From the NCBI RefSeq assembly GCF_029892095.1, contig NZ_JARZAE010000004.1:2046001-2110000 (forward strand): a DNA stretch of 64,000 nt. The letters run 5' to 3'. The DNA comes from Kitasatospora sp. MAP12-44 (lineage in GTDB: Bacteria; Actinomycetota; Actinomycetes; Streptomycetales; Streptomycetaceae). The notes beneath the pieces were generated by a model. The model did no database searches. It was not told the DNA's origin and saw only the letters and a list, made by a program, of their open reading frames with translations. Both the position numbers and the translations under genes were made by a program. Numbering within the stretch: position 1 is the first letter of the stretch; each line of letters starts with the position of its first letter. Shown here in pieces: positions 34,279 through 42,691 of the stretch.

Positions 34279-34345
34279 ACCGCTGCTGAACCCCTAGCGC
34301 GGAGCAGAGAGCTGCTGAACCTCCAGGAGCAGAGCCGCTGAACCC
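34259..34345. repeat. Three imperfect copies of the thioredoxin gene 3' end
   Basis: GGAGCAGAG followed by a few bases and CTGAACC occurs three times (starting about 34262, 34300 and 34328). The first copy encodes the last residues and stop of the thioredoxin; the others follow in non-coding DNA. Confidence 0.7.
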
Positions 34346-34472
34346 CTGAGTGCTGAGCCGTGGGCGAGAATGTCCGATCTGTCTATCGACGCCCTACCGG
34401 ACCGGCCCGCATAATCCTGGAGCATGCATGCCAAGTGCCGCCCGCCTCCGGCCCTCGTCTACGCTGGTTGAC

Positions 34473-34547
34473 GTGCTTCTCCTAGTCAGCCGTCGCCACG
34501 TGGACCTGCTCCGCGTCACGAGCATGTCCTGTCGACGCTCCCGCTGA
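34473..34547 (+). CDS. Probable Cys-containing leader peptide (attenuator uORF)
   Basis: 24 residues from GTG 34473: MLLLVSRRHVDLLRVTSMSC then RRSR and a TGA. The pattern R-R-H-V-D-L-x-R-V-x-S plus Cys and Arg near the end matches a family of short peptides in streptomycetes that are annotated as putative leader peptides before sulfur or oxygenase genes. It ends 119 nt before the Fe(II) oxygenase gene. Ribosome stalling at the Cys codon when charged tRNA-Cys is low would alter folding of the downstream RNA. The match is from memory and no search was run. Confidence 0.7.
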   Translation: MLLLVSRRHVDLLRVTSMSCRRSR

Positions 34548-34666
34548 CCCCTCACCCTCCCCTTTCAGGACCCCGGCCCCGGAAGCACGGCCCAACTCCG
34601 CCGCGCTTCCGGTGCTCCCGGCCACCGCCGGGACCGACCGGGCCTCACCCAGCGGATGTCACCCTC

Positions 34667-35722
34667 ATGTCGCAGCAGCACACCTCCACGCAGCACACGT
34701 CCACGCAGCACACCTCCGCACCGGCCAACGAGCTTCCGGTGATCGACCTCTCCGCCGCCTCCGGCACCCCCGAGCAGCGTGCGGCGCTGCACGCGGACCT
34801 GCTCAAGGCGGCCACCGGGGTCGGCTTCTTCCACCTCACCGGTCACGGCATCACCGCCGCCGAGACCACGGACCTGACCAGCGCGATGCACGCCTTCTTC
34901 GCCCTCCCCGAGGCCGACCGGATGGCGATCAGCAACCTCAACTCACCGCATTTCCGGGGTTACACCAGGATCGGTGACGAGCGCACCGGCGGCCGCAGCG
35001 ACTGGCGCGACCAGATCGACATAGGCGCCGAACTGCCCGCGCACCGCCCCGCCCCCGGTGAGCCCGACTACTGGTGGCTGGAGGGCCCCAACCAGTGGCC
35101 GGCCGGTCACCCCGAGCTGCGTGCCGCCGCCCTGCACTGGATCGAGCGGCTCAGCTCGGTCGCCGAGCTGCTGCTGCACGAGCTGCTGACCGCCATCGGC
35201 GCCCGTCCGGACTTCTACGACTACGCCTTCGCTGGCCACCCGCATCTGCGCCTCAAGCTGGTCCGCTACCCCGGCAGCGCCCCGAACGGCAACGGCCAGG
35301 GCGTGGGAGCGCACAAGGACTACGGGTTCCTGACCCTGCTGCTCACCGACAGCGTCCCCGGCCTGCAGGTGGAGCGCGCGGACGGCAGCTTCCTGGACGT
35401 GCCGTCGATGCCCGGCGCGTTCGTGGTCAACCTCGGCGAGCTGCTCGAAGTCGCCACCGACGGCTTCCTCAAGGCCACCAACCACCGGGTGGTCAGCCCG
35501 CCCGGGGGCCGCGAGCGCTACTCCGTGCCGTTCTTCTACAACCCGCGGCTGGACGCGCACATCGAGCCGCTGGACTTCCCGCACGCGCACCACGCGCCGG
35601 GCGCCACCGAGGATCCGGCCAACCCGCTCTTCGCCGAGTTCGGGCGCAACGAGCTGAAGGGATACCTGCGCGCCCATCCCGAGGTGGCCCGCCGGCACCA
35701 CGCCGACCTGCTGGTCAGCTGA
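34667..35722 (+). CDS. Isopenicillin N synthase-family Fe(II)/2-oxoglutarate oxygenase
   Basis: 351 residues of the non-haem iron double-stranded helix fold. The N-terminal part has VIDLSAAS and GVGFFHLTGHGI. The iron ligands are His216 and Asp218 in GAHKDYGFLT and His273 in TNHRVVSPPG; Arg284 in ERYSVPFF binds the co-substrate carboxylate. The first 17 residues include a 5-residue repeat (QHTST). No Pfam substrate clue is visible. The leader peptide before it suggests regulation by cysteine or sulfur supply, so the substrate might be a sulfur compound, but this is inference. The start is ATG 34667, with no strong ribosome-binding site. Confidence 0.94.
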   Translation: MSQQHTSTQHTSTQHTSAPANELPVIDLSAASGTPEQRAALHADLLKAATGVGFFHLTGHGITAAETTDLTSAMHAFFALPEADRMAISNLNSPHFRGYTRIGDERTGGRSDWRDQIDIGAELPAHRPAPGEPDYWWLEGPNQWPAGHPELRAAALHWIERLSSVAELLLHELLTAIGARPDFYDYAFAGHPHLRLKLVRYPGSAPNGNGQGVGAHKDYGFLTLLLTDSVPGLQVERADGSFLDVPSMPGAFVVNLGELLEVATDGFLKATNHRVVSPPGGRERYSVPFFYNPRLDAHIEPLDFPHAHHAPGATEDPANPLFAEFGRNELKGYLRAHPEVARRHHADLLVS

Positions 35723-35764
35723 TCCGGCCCTCGCGTCCCGGCCGTTGCCACATTTAGGGCTAGT

Positions 35765-35823
35765 GCCTCCTGGTGGGACAGTCACACTGCTACTGTCACA
35801 GCAGGACTGTCCCACCAGGAGGC
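35765..35823 (+). promoter_or_regulatory. Long inverted repeat covering the merR ribosome-binding site
   Basis: Perfect 19-base arms at 35765-35783 and 35805-35823. Inside, CTGCT at 35787-35791 pairs with AGCAG at 35800-35804, so the stem extends to 24 bp with one 3-nt bulge. The right arm contains AGGAGG, the Shine-Dalgarno sequence of merR at 35829. It can be a DNA operator, an RNA hairpin that hides the ribosome-binding site, or both. Confidence 0.85.
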
Positions 35824-35828
35824 GCCCC

Positions 35829-36557
35829 ATGTCCGCGAACCGGCCGGCCGCGCCCCTGCGCCTGACGGTGGACGAACTCGCCGCCCGGGCCGGGGTGACC
35901 GTGCGGACCCTGCGCTTCTACAGCGGCCGCGGCCTGCTCCCACCCCCCGAGCTCGGCCCGCGCCGGGTCGGCCTCTACGGCGCCGAGCACCTGGACCGGC
36001 TGGAGCTCATCGAGGAGCTGCAGCGGCTCGGCCTCACGCTGGCCGCGATCGAGCGCTACCTCGACCAACTCCCGGACGACCTCAGCGCCTTGGACCTCGC
36101 CATCCACCGCGCGCTGATCGCGGTCTGGGCCCCGGAGACCGCCGAGCAGGCGAGCGTCGAGCAGCTCTCCCGCCGCACCGGACGCGAGCTCTCGCGCGCC
36201 GACCTGGACCAGCTGGTGGCCATGGGCGCCCTCCAACGGACCGACGACGAGGGCCTGTTCACCGTCGACCCCGGCCTCCTCCCGCTGGGCGCACGGGTGT
36301 TGGACCTGCCGATCCCGCTGGAGACCATCGTCACCGCCCGCGCCGTGGTCCGCCTGCACAGCCGAGCCGCCGCGCAGGAGCTGAACCGGCTGTTCCGCGA
36401 GACCGTCTGGAAGCCCTTCCGGGAGAGCGCGCCGGCCGCCGCCGAAGTCGACCGCATGCGCGAACTCACCGGCCAGATAGAGCCGTTGCTGACCCAGGCC
36501 CTGGTCACCGCGTTCCACCGCTCGCTGGCCGAACAACTGGCGGAGGGCAGCGGGTAG
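35829..36557 (+). CDS. MerR-family transcriptional regulator
   Basis: 242 residues. The DNA-binding head is LTVDELAARAGVTVRTLRFY followed by GRGLLPPPELGPRRVGLYGAEHLDRLELI, canonical MerR. The rest is a helical effector domain of about 165 residues without Cys, so it is not a metal sensor of the classic type. AGGAGG lies before ATG 35829 but is inside a long inverted repeat. The gene follows the oxygenase on the same strand by about 100 nt and precedes a sulfotransferase. Its targets are unknown; autoregulation at the inverted repeat is likely. Confidence 0.94.
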   Translation: MSANRPAAPLRLTVDELAARAGVTVRTLRFYSGRGLLPPPELGPRRVGLYGAEHLDRLELIEELQRLGLTLAAIERYLDQLPDDLSALDLAIHRALIAVWAPETAEQASVEQLSRRTGRELSRADLDQLVAMGALQRTDDEGLFTVDPGLLPLGARVLDLPIPLETIVTARAVVRLHSRAAAQELNRLFRETVWKPFRESAPAAAEVDRMRELTGQIEPLLTQALVTAFHRSLAEQLAEGSG

Positions 36558-36670
36558 TCGGCAGCGCTTGATGGCGGAGGGGAAGGTTGCCGGGTCGGCA
36601 CGGTGGGTAGCCACGGCGGGTAGCCTGCGCCAACTCCTGGACACCGCGCCTCCGGAAGGAACCCGACCCC

Positions 36671-37858
36671 GTGTCGTCCGCCCCGCTCGCCCTCACCCTG
36701 GCCAATCTGCTGCTCCGGCCGGGCTTCGGCTCCCGGCGCCTCCCCGACCGGACCTTCGACCGGCTCGTCGCCACGACCGGGCAGGCGGAGGGGGACCAGC
36801 AGTTCGTCGACGACTTCCGGTCGCTACTGCGCCACTGGGCGGGCGACGAGAACCTCACCCCGGTCGGCTGGGTGTCCGCGCAGGCGCACGTCCGCAGGCA
36901 TCTCACCAACCGGACCCGGATCCGGCAGTTGATCGCCGAACACCCCGAGATCGAGCGGGAGCCCGTCGAGAAGCCGGTGTTCGTGGTGGGCCTGCCACGC
37001 ACGGCCACCACACTCACCCACAGCGTGCTGTCCCTCTCGGACGAGCACCGCTGCCCGCTGCTCTGGGAGTTGCTCACACCCGACCTGGACGCGCCACCCC
37101 GGCAGCGGCAGCAGGCGGTGACCGCCGCGCGCCGGATGGTCGGCGGAATCGACCTGTTCGCCCCGCGCTTCCGCGACATCCACCCCCTGCACGCCGAGGG
37201 CCCCGACGAGTGCACCTTCGCGCTTCCGCACACCGTCATGCCGCTCTCCCAGGCCCGCATGCCCGAGTACCAGGCCTGGCACTACGAACGGGACTTCGTC
37301 CCCGACTACCGCCACCTCAAGCAGGTCTTCCAGGTGCTCCAGTACGGCCGTCCCCGACGCCGCTGGGTGCTGAAGTCCCCCATGCACCTGGAGAACCTCG
37401 ACGCGCTGCGCACCGTCTTCCCCGACGCCACGATCGTGTGGACCCACCGCGACCCGGTCGCCGTCGTGCCGTCGTTCTGCAGCCTGGTCGAGCACGGCAT
37501 GGCCATCACCGTCCGCCCCCTCGACCTGCACGGCATCGGCGCCACCTGGCTCGAACTGCTGAGCCGCTCGATGGCACGGGGTCTCGCGAGTCGGGCCGCG
37601 GTCCCCCGGGAGGCGCTGGTGGACGTCCCGTACTCCTGGCTCGGCACCGACCCGGCCGCGGGTGCCCCGAAGCTCTACGAGTCCATCGGCGCCCGATGGA
37701 CCGCCGCCGACGCCGCCCGGCTCCCCGACGTCACCGCCCGCCCCAAGGGCACCCGCCCCCACCGCTACGACCTGGCGCGCTACGGCCTGACCCGCGCGGA
37801 CGTCGAGTCGGCATTCGCCGACTACAACTCCCTGCGGGCCGAGGTCGACCAGGCCTGA
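36671..37858 (+). CDS. Sulfotransferase-family protein
   Basis: 395 residues of the large bacterial sulfotransferase type. The PAPS 5'-phosphosulfate loop is VFVVGLPRTATTLTHSVL, and the 3'-phosphate site is VLKSPMHLENLDALRTVF followed by TIVWTHRDPVAVVPSF. It should transfer sulfate from PAPS to a hydroxyl of an unknown acceptor. GTG 36671 is preceded by GGAAGGAACC. It shares the strand with merR and may be one of its targets. The association of a Cys-type leader, an oxygenase and a sulfotransferase within 3 kb is suggestive of sulfur metabolism. Confidence 0.92.
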   Translation: MSSAPLALTLANLLLRPGFGSRRLPDRTFDRLVATTGQAEGDQQFVDDFRSLLRHWAGDENLTPVGWVSAQAHVRRHLTNRTRIRQLIAEHPEIEREPVEKPVFVVGLPRTATTLTHSVLSLSDEHRCPLLWELLTPDLDAPPRQRQQAVTAARRMVGGIDLFAPRFRDIHPLHAEGPDECTFALPHTVMPLSQARMPEYQAWHYERDFVPDYRHLKQVFQVLQYGRPRRRWVLKSPMHLENLDALRTVFPDATIVWTHRDPVAVVPSFCSLVEHGMAITVRPLDLHGIGATWLELLSRSMARGLASRAAVPREALVDVPYSWLGTDPAAGAPKLYESIGARWTAADAARLPDVTARPKGTRPHRYDLARYGLTRADVESAFADYNSLRAEVDQA

Positions 37859-37896
37859 GCTCTCTCCGCCGGCCGCTGGCCTTGTAGATTCCTGCT

Positions 37897-38370
37897 GTGA
37901 CTGAAGACAGCAAGACGAGCGTGCGGCTCGCGGGCACCACGGACGCGGCGGCGATCGCCACCATCCACATGACCTCCCGTGCGGCGACCATGCCGTACCT
38001 GCCCCCGCAGAAGCGCACCCACGACCAGGTGACCCGGTGGGTCGAGGACGTCCTGCTCAAGGAGTCCCGCACCTGGGTCGCGGTGCGCGACGCGGAGATC
38101 CTCGGCTACGCCGCCGTCGAGGGCGACCTGCTCGGCTACCTCTACCTGCGCCCTGACACTCGCCGCCAGGGCGTCGGCACGCTGCTTCTGGAGGAGGTCA
38201 AGCAGCACAGCCCGGGCGGGGTGTCCCTGCACGTCTTCCAGCAGAACACCGAGGCCCGCGCGTTCTACGAGCACCACGGCTTCACGGTCCTCGACACCAA
38301 CGACGGCGACCGCAACATGGAGAACCTCCCCGATATGACCCTCCGCTGGACACCCGACAACACGCGGTGA
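37897..38370 (+). CDS. GNAT-family N-acetyltransferase
   Basis: 157 residues from GTG 37897. The acetyl-CoA site is YLYLRPDTRRQGVGTLLLEEV, of which RRQGVG is the pyrophosphate loop, followed by LHVFQQNTEARAFYEHHGF, the usual second half. Substrate unknown. It ends 6 nt before the stop of the convergent methyltransferase remnant. Confidence 0.92.
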   Translation: MTEDSKTSVRLAGTTDAAAIATIHMTSRAATMPYLPPQKRTHDQVTRWVEDVLLKESRTWVAVRDAEILGYAAVEGDLLGYLYLRPDTRRQGVGTLLLEEVKQHSPGGVSLHVFQQNTEARAFYEHHGFTVLDTNDGDRNMENLPDMTLRWTPDNTR

Positions 38371-38376
38371 ATGGTC

Positions 38377-38970
38377 AAGCGGTGGGGCGGACGGCGTGTA
38401 CGAGGAGCTCCCGGCCGCCCATGGTGGAGGGCCGCCACTCGGCCCGGATGGCGGCGAATCCTCCACGTCCGGCAGCAGGTCCGCGTCGAACTGCGGCCCG
38501 GCGCTCCCGCCGTCGGGCAGCACCGCCCGTTCGAGTACGCCGAGCACCAGTCGGCCCCCCGGTCGCAGGACCCTCAGCACCTCAGCCAGCGAACCGACCC
38601 TGGGCTGCCAGAGCTGCGCACTGTTGGTCGCGAACACAGCGTCAAAAGCTGCGTCGTCCCACGGAAGTGCGGCAGCTGTGCCCTCCCGGAGCTCCACCCG
38701 CCCGCCGAACCGCCGGACCCGCCGCCGCGCCGCCGCCACCATGGCGGACGAGGGGTCGATGCCCGCGACCCGTACCTCCGGTGCTGTCCGCGCCAGGGCC
38801 ACCAGCCCGACGCCTGGACCGAATCCGATCTCCAGCACCCGTTCACCCCGCACCGCAGCCACTTCGGCGACAACGGTCTCCACCTGGGACTTGTTGATCA
38901 CCGCCATCAGCCCGCCGACCAGGCGGCCGACCACTCCCTTGGGCATCGCGAACTGCCGCGTGAGATCCAT
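38377..38970 (-). pseudogene. Class I SAM methyltransferase, frameshifted near the C-terminus
   Basis: Starting at ATG 38970 (MDLTRQFAMPKGVVGRLVGG) the frame has VLEIGFGPGVGLVALA, VAGIDPSSAMVAAARRR and LRVLRPGGRLVLGVLERAVL, a normal SAM methyltransferase. Around 38458-38462 the expected reading frame is lost: the original frame runs on for some 200 meaningless codons through the opposing GNAT gene, while the family-like ending GFAAIRAEWRPSTMGGRELL followed by VHAVRPTA and TGA at 38377 lies in another frame. One missing or two extra bases explain this. It is either a real frameshift or a sequencing error; the rest of the gene is intact. Confidence 0.75.
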
Positions 38971-39212
38971 GGCCCTCAGCCTCGCATAGAAGGTGTCACC
39001 CCGGGCGACGGGCTTCGCGACGTGCAGGTATGCGCACGCCCAACGGCGCTCGCCGACGAGGGCGATGGCGCACGGGCAGAGCAACTGCGTGAGCGGGCCC
39101 AGGAGCTGGCGTTCTCCATGGCGCGCTGAGCGAGGCGAGTGCGGGCGGGCGGGCGGCCCGCATCGCGCCGGATCACCGCTGCGGTGTCACCCGGCGGCCG
39201 TATGCTGCGGGG

Positions 39213-39863
39213 ATGATCAAGCCGATTGAACTGGTGATATTCGACTGTGACGGGGTGCTGGTCGACAGCGAGCGCATCGCCGCGCGCGTCCAGGTCGCGC
39301 TGGGGGCGGAACTCGGTTGGCCGCTGACCGAGGACGAGGTCATCGACCGGTTCATCGGACGCTCCAGTGTCTCCATCCGCGAGCAGGTCGCCGCGCGCCT
39401 CGGTGAGGAGACGGCCGCCACCTGGTGGGAACGCTTCGAACACCTCCACCGGGAGGCGGTGGACGCCGGGTTGTCCCCCATCGAGGGGCTGCCCGAGGCC
39501 CTGGACTCGATCGACCTGCCGACCTGCGTCGCCTCCAGCGGCTCCCACGAGAAGATGCGCCACACCCTCGGTCGTACCGGCCTGTACGAACGCTTCGCAG
39601 GTCGCATCTACAGCGCCAGCGAGGTCTCCCACGGCAAGCCTGCCCCTGACCTGTTCCTGCACGCCGCACGGCAGTTGGGCGTCGACCCGGCCGCGTGCGT
39701 GGTCGTCGAAGACAGCCGGCCGGGCGTCCAGGCGGCCCGCGCCGCAGGAATGCGAGCCTTCGGCTACGCGGGCGGGCTCACCCAGGCCGAGCAGCTCGAA
39801 GGACCCGACACCATCGTCTTCGACGACATGCGCAAACTGCCCGGCTTGATCGCCGAGCAGTAG
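39213..39863 (+). CDS. HAD-superfamily hydrolase, beta-phosphoglucomutase/phosphatase-like
   Basis: 216 residues. Motif I is VIFDCDGVLVDSE with Asp11 and Asp13, motif II is CVASSGS, motif III is HGKPAPDLFL with the conserved Lys, and motif IV is VVVEDSRPGVQAARAAGM. The cap domain sits between motif I and II (subclass IA). It probably dephosphorylates a sugar phosphate or small metabolite. It stands alone; promoter likely within 39130-39212. Confidence 0.95.
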   Translation: MIKPIELVIFDCDGVLVDSERIAARVQVALGAELGWPLTEDEVIDRFIGRSSVSIREQVAARLGEETAATWWERFEHLHREAVDAGLSPIEGLPEALDSIDLPTCVASSGSHEKMRHTLGRTGLYERFAGRIYSASEVSHGKPAPDLFLHAARQLGVDPAACVVVEDSRPGVQAARAAGMRAFGYAGGLTQAEQLEGPDTIVFDDMRKLPGLIAEQ

Positions 39864-39986
39864 CCGGGCTCGCCTCACAGGTCGCGGGCGATCTCGCAGA
39901 TGAAGTCGGTAGCCAGTGGTCGTAGTCTCGACTGATCGGGAGTCGAGCCCGTGGATGGTGGCCAACAGCTGCGGGGAGGGGTGTCT

Positions 39987-40352
39987 GTGCTGCTGCGTGA
40001 GCGGATTCCAGTCGGTGGTTCGGCCAGGGTTTGGTGGGGGGAACTGCCAAGGAAGGAGCGGCTTCGGGTCATCAGTGAAGCCAGGCACAGTCGCGCGTAC
40101 GACGATCAGCGAGTAGCCGCCATCGCGGTGGGCTGGGCATGGCAGGTCCTGGGACCGCCCGAGACACGACGGAAGCCCAGCTTGGAGCGGCTGCTCTTCA
40201 TCCTCGACGTCCTGACGACCACCGCTGGCAGCACCACGGGGGTGGACATCTTCGACGGGTCCGCGACCTGGGACAGCAACCCATACGTCCGCAGCAGGGC
40301 CAAGCGGATCGAATCCGCGAACCCTGTCACGGACAAGTCCACCGTGACATGA
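39987..40352 (+). CDS. Hypothetical protein
   Basis: 121 residues from GTG 39987, with GGGGAGGG ending six bases upstream; an in-frame GTG at 39981 is too close to that site. The sequence has a basic helical segment (ELPRKERLRVISEARHSRAY), a hydrophobic stretch (VAAIAVGWAWQVLG) and a final polar tail. No family is recognised. Codon positions look coding (third-position GC). Confidence 0.6.
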   Translation: MLLRERIPVGGSARVWWGELPRKERLRVISEARHSRAYDDQRVAAIAVGWAWQVLGPPETRRKPSLERLLFILDVLTTTAGSTTGVDIFDGSATWDSNPYVRSRAKRIESANPVTDKSTVT

Positions 40353-40459
40353 GAAAGGCCCACTGACTGCCCGCACGCACTCTGTCGTGGTTCTGTCGCA
40401 ATGCCGGCCCGCCACTGCCGGGAGGGTACGGCAGCGGGCTAGGTTCGCGTGGGGAGAAA

Positions 40460-41344
40460 TTGATCAAGGGGTTGGGCAGCTTGAGTGGAGTATCGGCGCA
40501 GTCCGATGCTGATGGCCTATCAGCCGAGCCGGGGGACGCCGACGGGCAGAGAGCGCTCGAGGTGCCGGACAGCCTGCGGTACCTTCGGGCGGCGCTGGCC
40601 GCGTTCGGCCTGCTCGGGTGTGCCGTCGCGCTGGTGGCGACGGGCCTGTTCGAGCTGTTCAACTGGTCGGGACCCGATCAGTCGGACACCGCCGGTCTCG
40701 ACCACTACGTGGAGATCTCCATCGCGTGGGTGGTCGGCATCGCCATCCTCGGCGTCAGCCAGGCCTACCAACGGCGACCGGACGGTCGGCGCCGCTCGGT
40801 GCAGTGGGTGATCTGGTGTGACTTGGGCCTGTTGCTGGCATTCCTGTGGCCGGCGCAGATCATGATCGCGGCCTGCGCCTTCGCCATCCACGCGCGGTCG
40901 CGGGCGTGGCGGGTACGCGGCGGCGTCGCGCTGGCCGGCGTCGGCGTCCTGCTCGCCGGAGCGTGGTGGGTCGTCACCGGCTATGAGGCCGAACAACCGT
41001 GGCTACCCGCACACGCCAACTCCGCCGACTCCGCAGTCGTCGGCACCTGGACCGGCACCGACGGCGGACAGATCGAACTGCACGCCGATGGTGAGTTCCG
41101 CAGCTCCAACCTCCCGTACCTGGGCCCGAACGGTCCCTGGACGCCACAGTTCACCAACACCACAGGCGAGTGGAAGTTGGGCCGGGACGGTGAATGGCCG
41201 TACGAGACGCTGTGGCTGACGGCCGCCTCCGGCGCGCCCACCGACTCCCTTGAACTCGACGTGTTCGGCGGCCCCACTGCAGCCACCCTGTGCGTCACCC
41301 TCGACCATGTGGAACGCTGCAACGACGGATTCCACCGCGGCTGA
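40460..41344 (+). CDS. Membrane protein with C-terminal extracytoplasmic lipocalin-like domain
   Basis: 294 residues. Four membrane segments lie between about residues 45 and 170 (for example AALAAFGLLGCAVALVATGLF and VALAGVGVLLAGAWWVV). The C-terminal ~110 residues start VVGTWTGTDGGQIELHADGEF, a beta-barrel-like pattern seen in small lipocalin-type domains, and hold a Cys pair (LCVTLDHVERC). The start is TTG 40460 after GGGGAGAAA; TTG 40472 is an alternative. Function unknown. Confidence 0.75.
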   Translation: MIKGLGSLSGVSAQSDADGLSAEPGDADGQRALEVPDSLRYLRAALAAFGLLGCAVALVATGLFELFNWSGPDQSDTAGLDHYVEISIAWVVGIAILGVSQAYQRRPDGRRRSVQWVIWCDLGLLLAFLWPAQIMIAACAFAIHARSRAWRVRGGVALAGVGVLLAGAWWVVTGYEAEQPWLPAHANSADSAVVGTWTGTDGGQIELHADGEFRSSNLPYLGPNGPWTPQFTNTTGEWKLGRDGEWPYETLWLTAASGAPTDSLELDVFGGPTAATLCVTLDHVERCNDGFHRG

Positions 41345-41381
41345 CGCCGACTGCCGAGCAGCCGGGGACGGCGAGACGGCC

Positions 41382-41579
41382 CTACCCCTGGAGCAGATGA
41401 TCGGCCTCACCGGCCTTGATGCCGAGGATGAGGGCACGGAGTGCGGCACGGGAGTCGGTAAGGGCTTGGTGTTCCTGACCGTTGACCGCGATGTAGCCGT
41501 TGCCTTCGGTGTCGGTGCCGAGACGGAAGCAGGCGTTGCCTTCTCCGCAAAAGGGATCTTCCCACGTGATCTGAGGCAT
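41382..41579 (-). CDS. DUF397-like small protein, copy 2
   Basis: 65 residues beginning MPQITWEDPFCGEGNACFRL, with TEGNGYIAVNGQEHQALTD in the middle. It is a close paralogue of the protein encoded just upstream. AGGAGG lies five bases before ATG 41579. Proteins of this kind accompany DUF5753-type XRE regulators in streptomycetes and can relieve their repression. Last gene of the XRE operon. Confidence 0.82.
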   Translation of the reverse strand: MPQITWEDPFCGEGNACFRLGTDTEGNGYIAVNGQEHQALTDSRAALRALILGIKAGEADHLLQG

Positions 41580-41637
41580 CGGTCCTCCTGACCGTGGGGC
41601 CGGGACGGCAGCGACCCACCGCCCCGGCCACTGCCAA

Positions 41638-41829
41638 CTACAGGAGATGGTCGGCTTTCCCCGCCTTGATGTCCAGGATCAGCGTCCGCAGCGCCTCCAC
41701 CGAGTCGGTGAGCGGCTGGTGTTCCTGGCCGTTGACTGCGATGTAGCCGTTACCGTCCGCGTCAGTGCCGAGGCGGAAGCAGTTCCCGGAGTCCTGGCAG
41801 AATGGGTCTTCCCACGTAATTTCCGACAT
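41638..41829 (-). CDS. DUF397-like small protein, copy 1
   Basis: 63 residues, MSEITWEDPFCQDSGNCFRL followed by GTDADGNGYIAVNGQEHQ and a helical end with KAGKADHLL. AGGAGAAG precedes ATG 41829, 10 nt after the XRE stop, so it is in the same operon. Resembles but is not identical to classic DUF397 (which has SSxxGNCVEV). The two copies differ mainly around the second Cys, suggesting recent duplication. Confidence 0.84.
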   Translation of the reverse strand: MSEITWEDPFCQDSGNCFRLGTDADGNGYIAVNGQEHQPLTDSVEALRTLILDIKAGKADHLL

Positions 41830-41839
41830 GGAACTTCTC

Positions 41840-42691
41840 CTATAGCTGTTGTGCGATGGAACGGATCAAGTCGCGAGTCTGCTCTATCGACAGTGCGACA
41901 CGCTGCATCTGATCCAGATGGAGCGAAAATTTTCGCAGTTGACCTTCCAGGTGCAGAAACTCGGCAATAGTCGTTCGGTCGAGTTGCACGACATCGAGAC
42001 TCGGCACGTCTCCCTTGGAGTACAGCATTGACTGTCCCGAGCCGGGAAATGCGCCAGCCGAGAATGGGACAGCCTGGACCGTGACATTCTCCCGCTCCGT
42101 CATCTCCAGGATGTAGTACAGCTGCTCGCGCAAGGCCTGGCGGCCGCCGACCTCCATGCGGAGCACTGCTTCGTGGATTATGGCGACATACGGCGGCGCA
42201 TCGGGCCGGTCGAGCACCTGGCGCCGCTGGACCCGATGGGCAACCCGCGCCTCGAACTCCTCAGCCGGCAGGGGCGGGATGGCCGCATCGAACAATGCCC
42301 TTGCGAACGCCTCGGTCTGGAACAAGCCCGGGACGTGGGTCATGGTGCTCATACGGAGCCCCTGGGAGAACCATTCCAACTCGGAGATATCCAGGAAGGT
42401 CGGCGGCAGGATCCCGCGAAACTCCTCCCACCACCCCTTGGTGTGATCCGAGGCCATACGCACAAGTGCCTCGATCAACGCCGAGTCTGCGCAGTCGTAG
42501 TTACAGGCCAACCGACGCACGCGCTCGGGGCTGATCCCGTGACGCCCCGCCTCGGTACTCGTGATCACTGTCCGGTTCGTCGCCAGCACTGCCGCTGCTT
42601 GCTCAGTGGACAGGCCAGAAGCTTCGCGGAGCTTGCGAAGCTCAGCCCCGAGGCGTTGCTGACGGGCTGTTGGGTTACTCCTCGGCGGCAT
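41840..42691 (-). CDS. XRE-family regulator with DUF5753 domain (WhiJ-like)
   Basis: 283 residues. The helix-turn-helix is GAELRKLREASGLSTEQAAA then LATNRTVITSTEAGRHGISP. The DUF5753 effector region includes WFSQGLRMSTMTHVPGLFQT and RVAHRVQRRQVLDRPDAPPY. GGGAGAGGGAG lies four bases before ATG 42691. Regulators of this type act with small DUF397-like partners and a RsbW-type ATPase and influence development or antibiotic production in Streptomyces (whiJ and abaA-like loci). All three parts are present here. Confidence 0.94.
   Translation of the reverse strand: MPPRSNPTARQQRLGAELRKLREASGLSTEQAAAVLATNRTVITSTEAGRHGISPERVRRLACNYDCADSALIEALVRMASDHTKGWWEEFRGILPPTFLDISELEWFSQGLRMSTMTHVPGLFQTEAFARALFDAAIPPLPAEEFEARVAHRVQRRQVLDRPDAPPYVAIIHEAVLRMEVGGRQALREQLYYILEMTERENVTVQAVPFSAGAFPGSGQSMLYSKGDVPSLDVVQLDRTTIAEFLHLEGQLRKFSLHLDQMQRVALSIEQTRDLIRSIAQQL

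Noticed and set aside
34350..34472. Longer 65-residue frame including the leader peptide
   Set aside because: Only the last 24 codons match the leader-peptide pattern; the upstream part lacks a good start.
37822..38376. Continuation of the methyltransferase frame through the GNAT gene
   Set aside because: It runs antisense to a clear acetyltransferase and has no family features; the frame is an artefact of the frameshift.
38971..39130. Small frame ending in LREQLRERAQELAFSMAR-like sequence
   Set aside because: Could be a gene remnant, but no start, ribosome-binding site or family was found.
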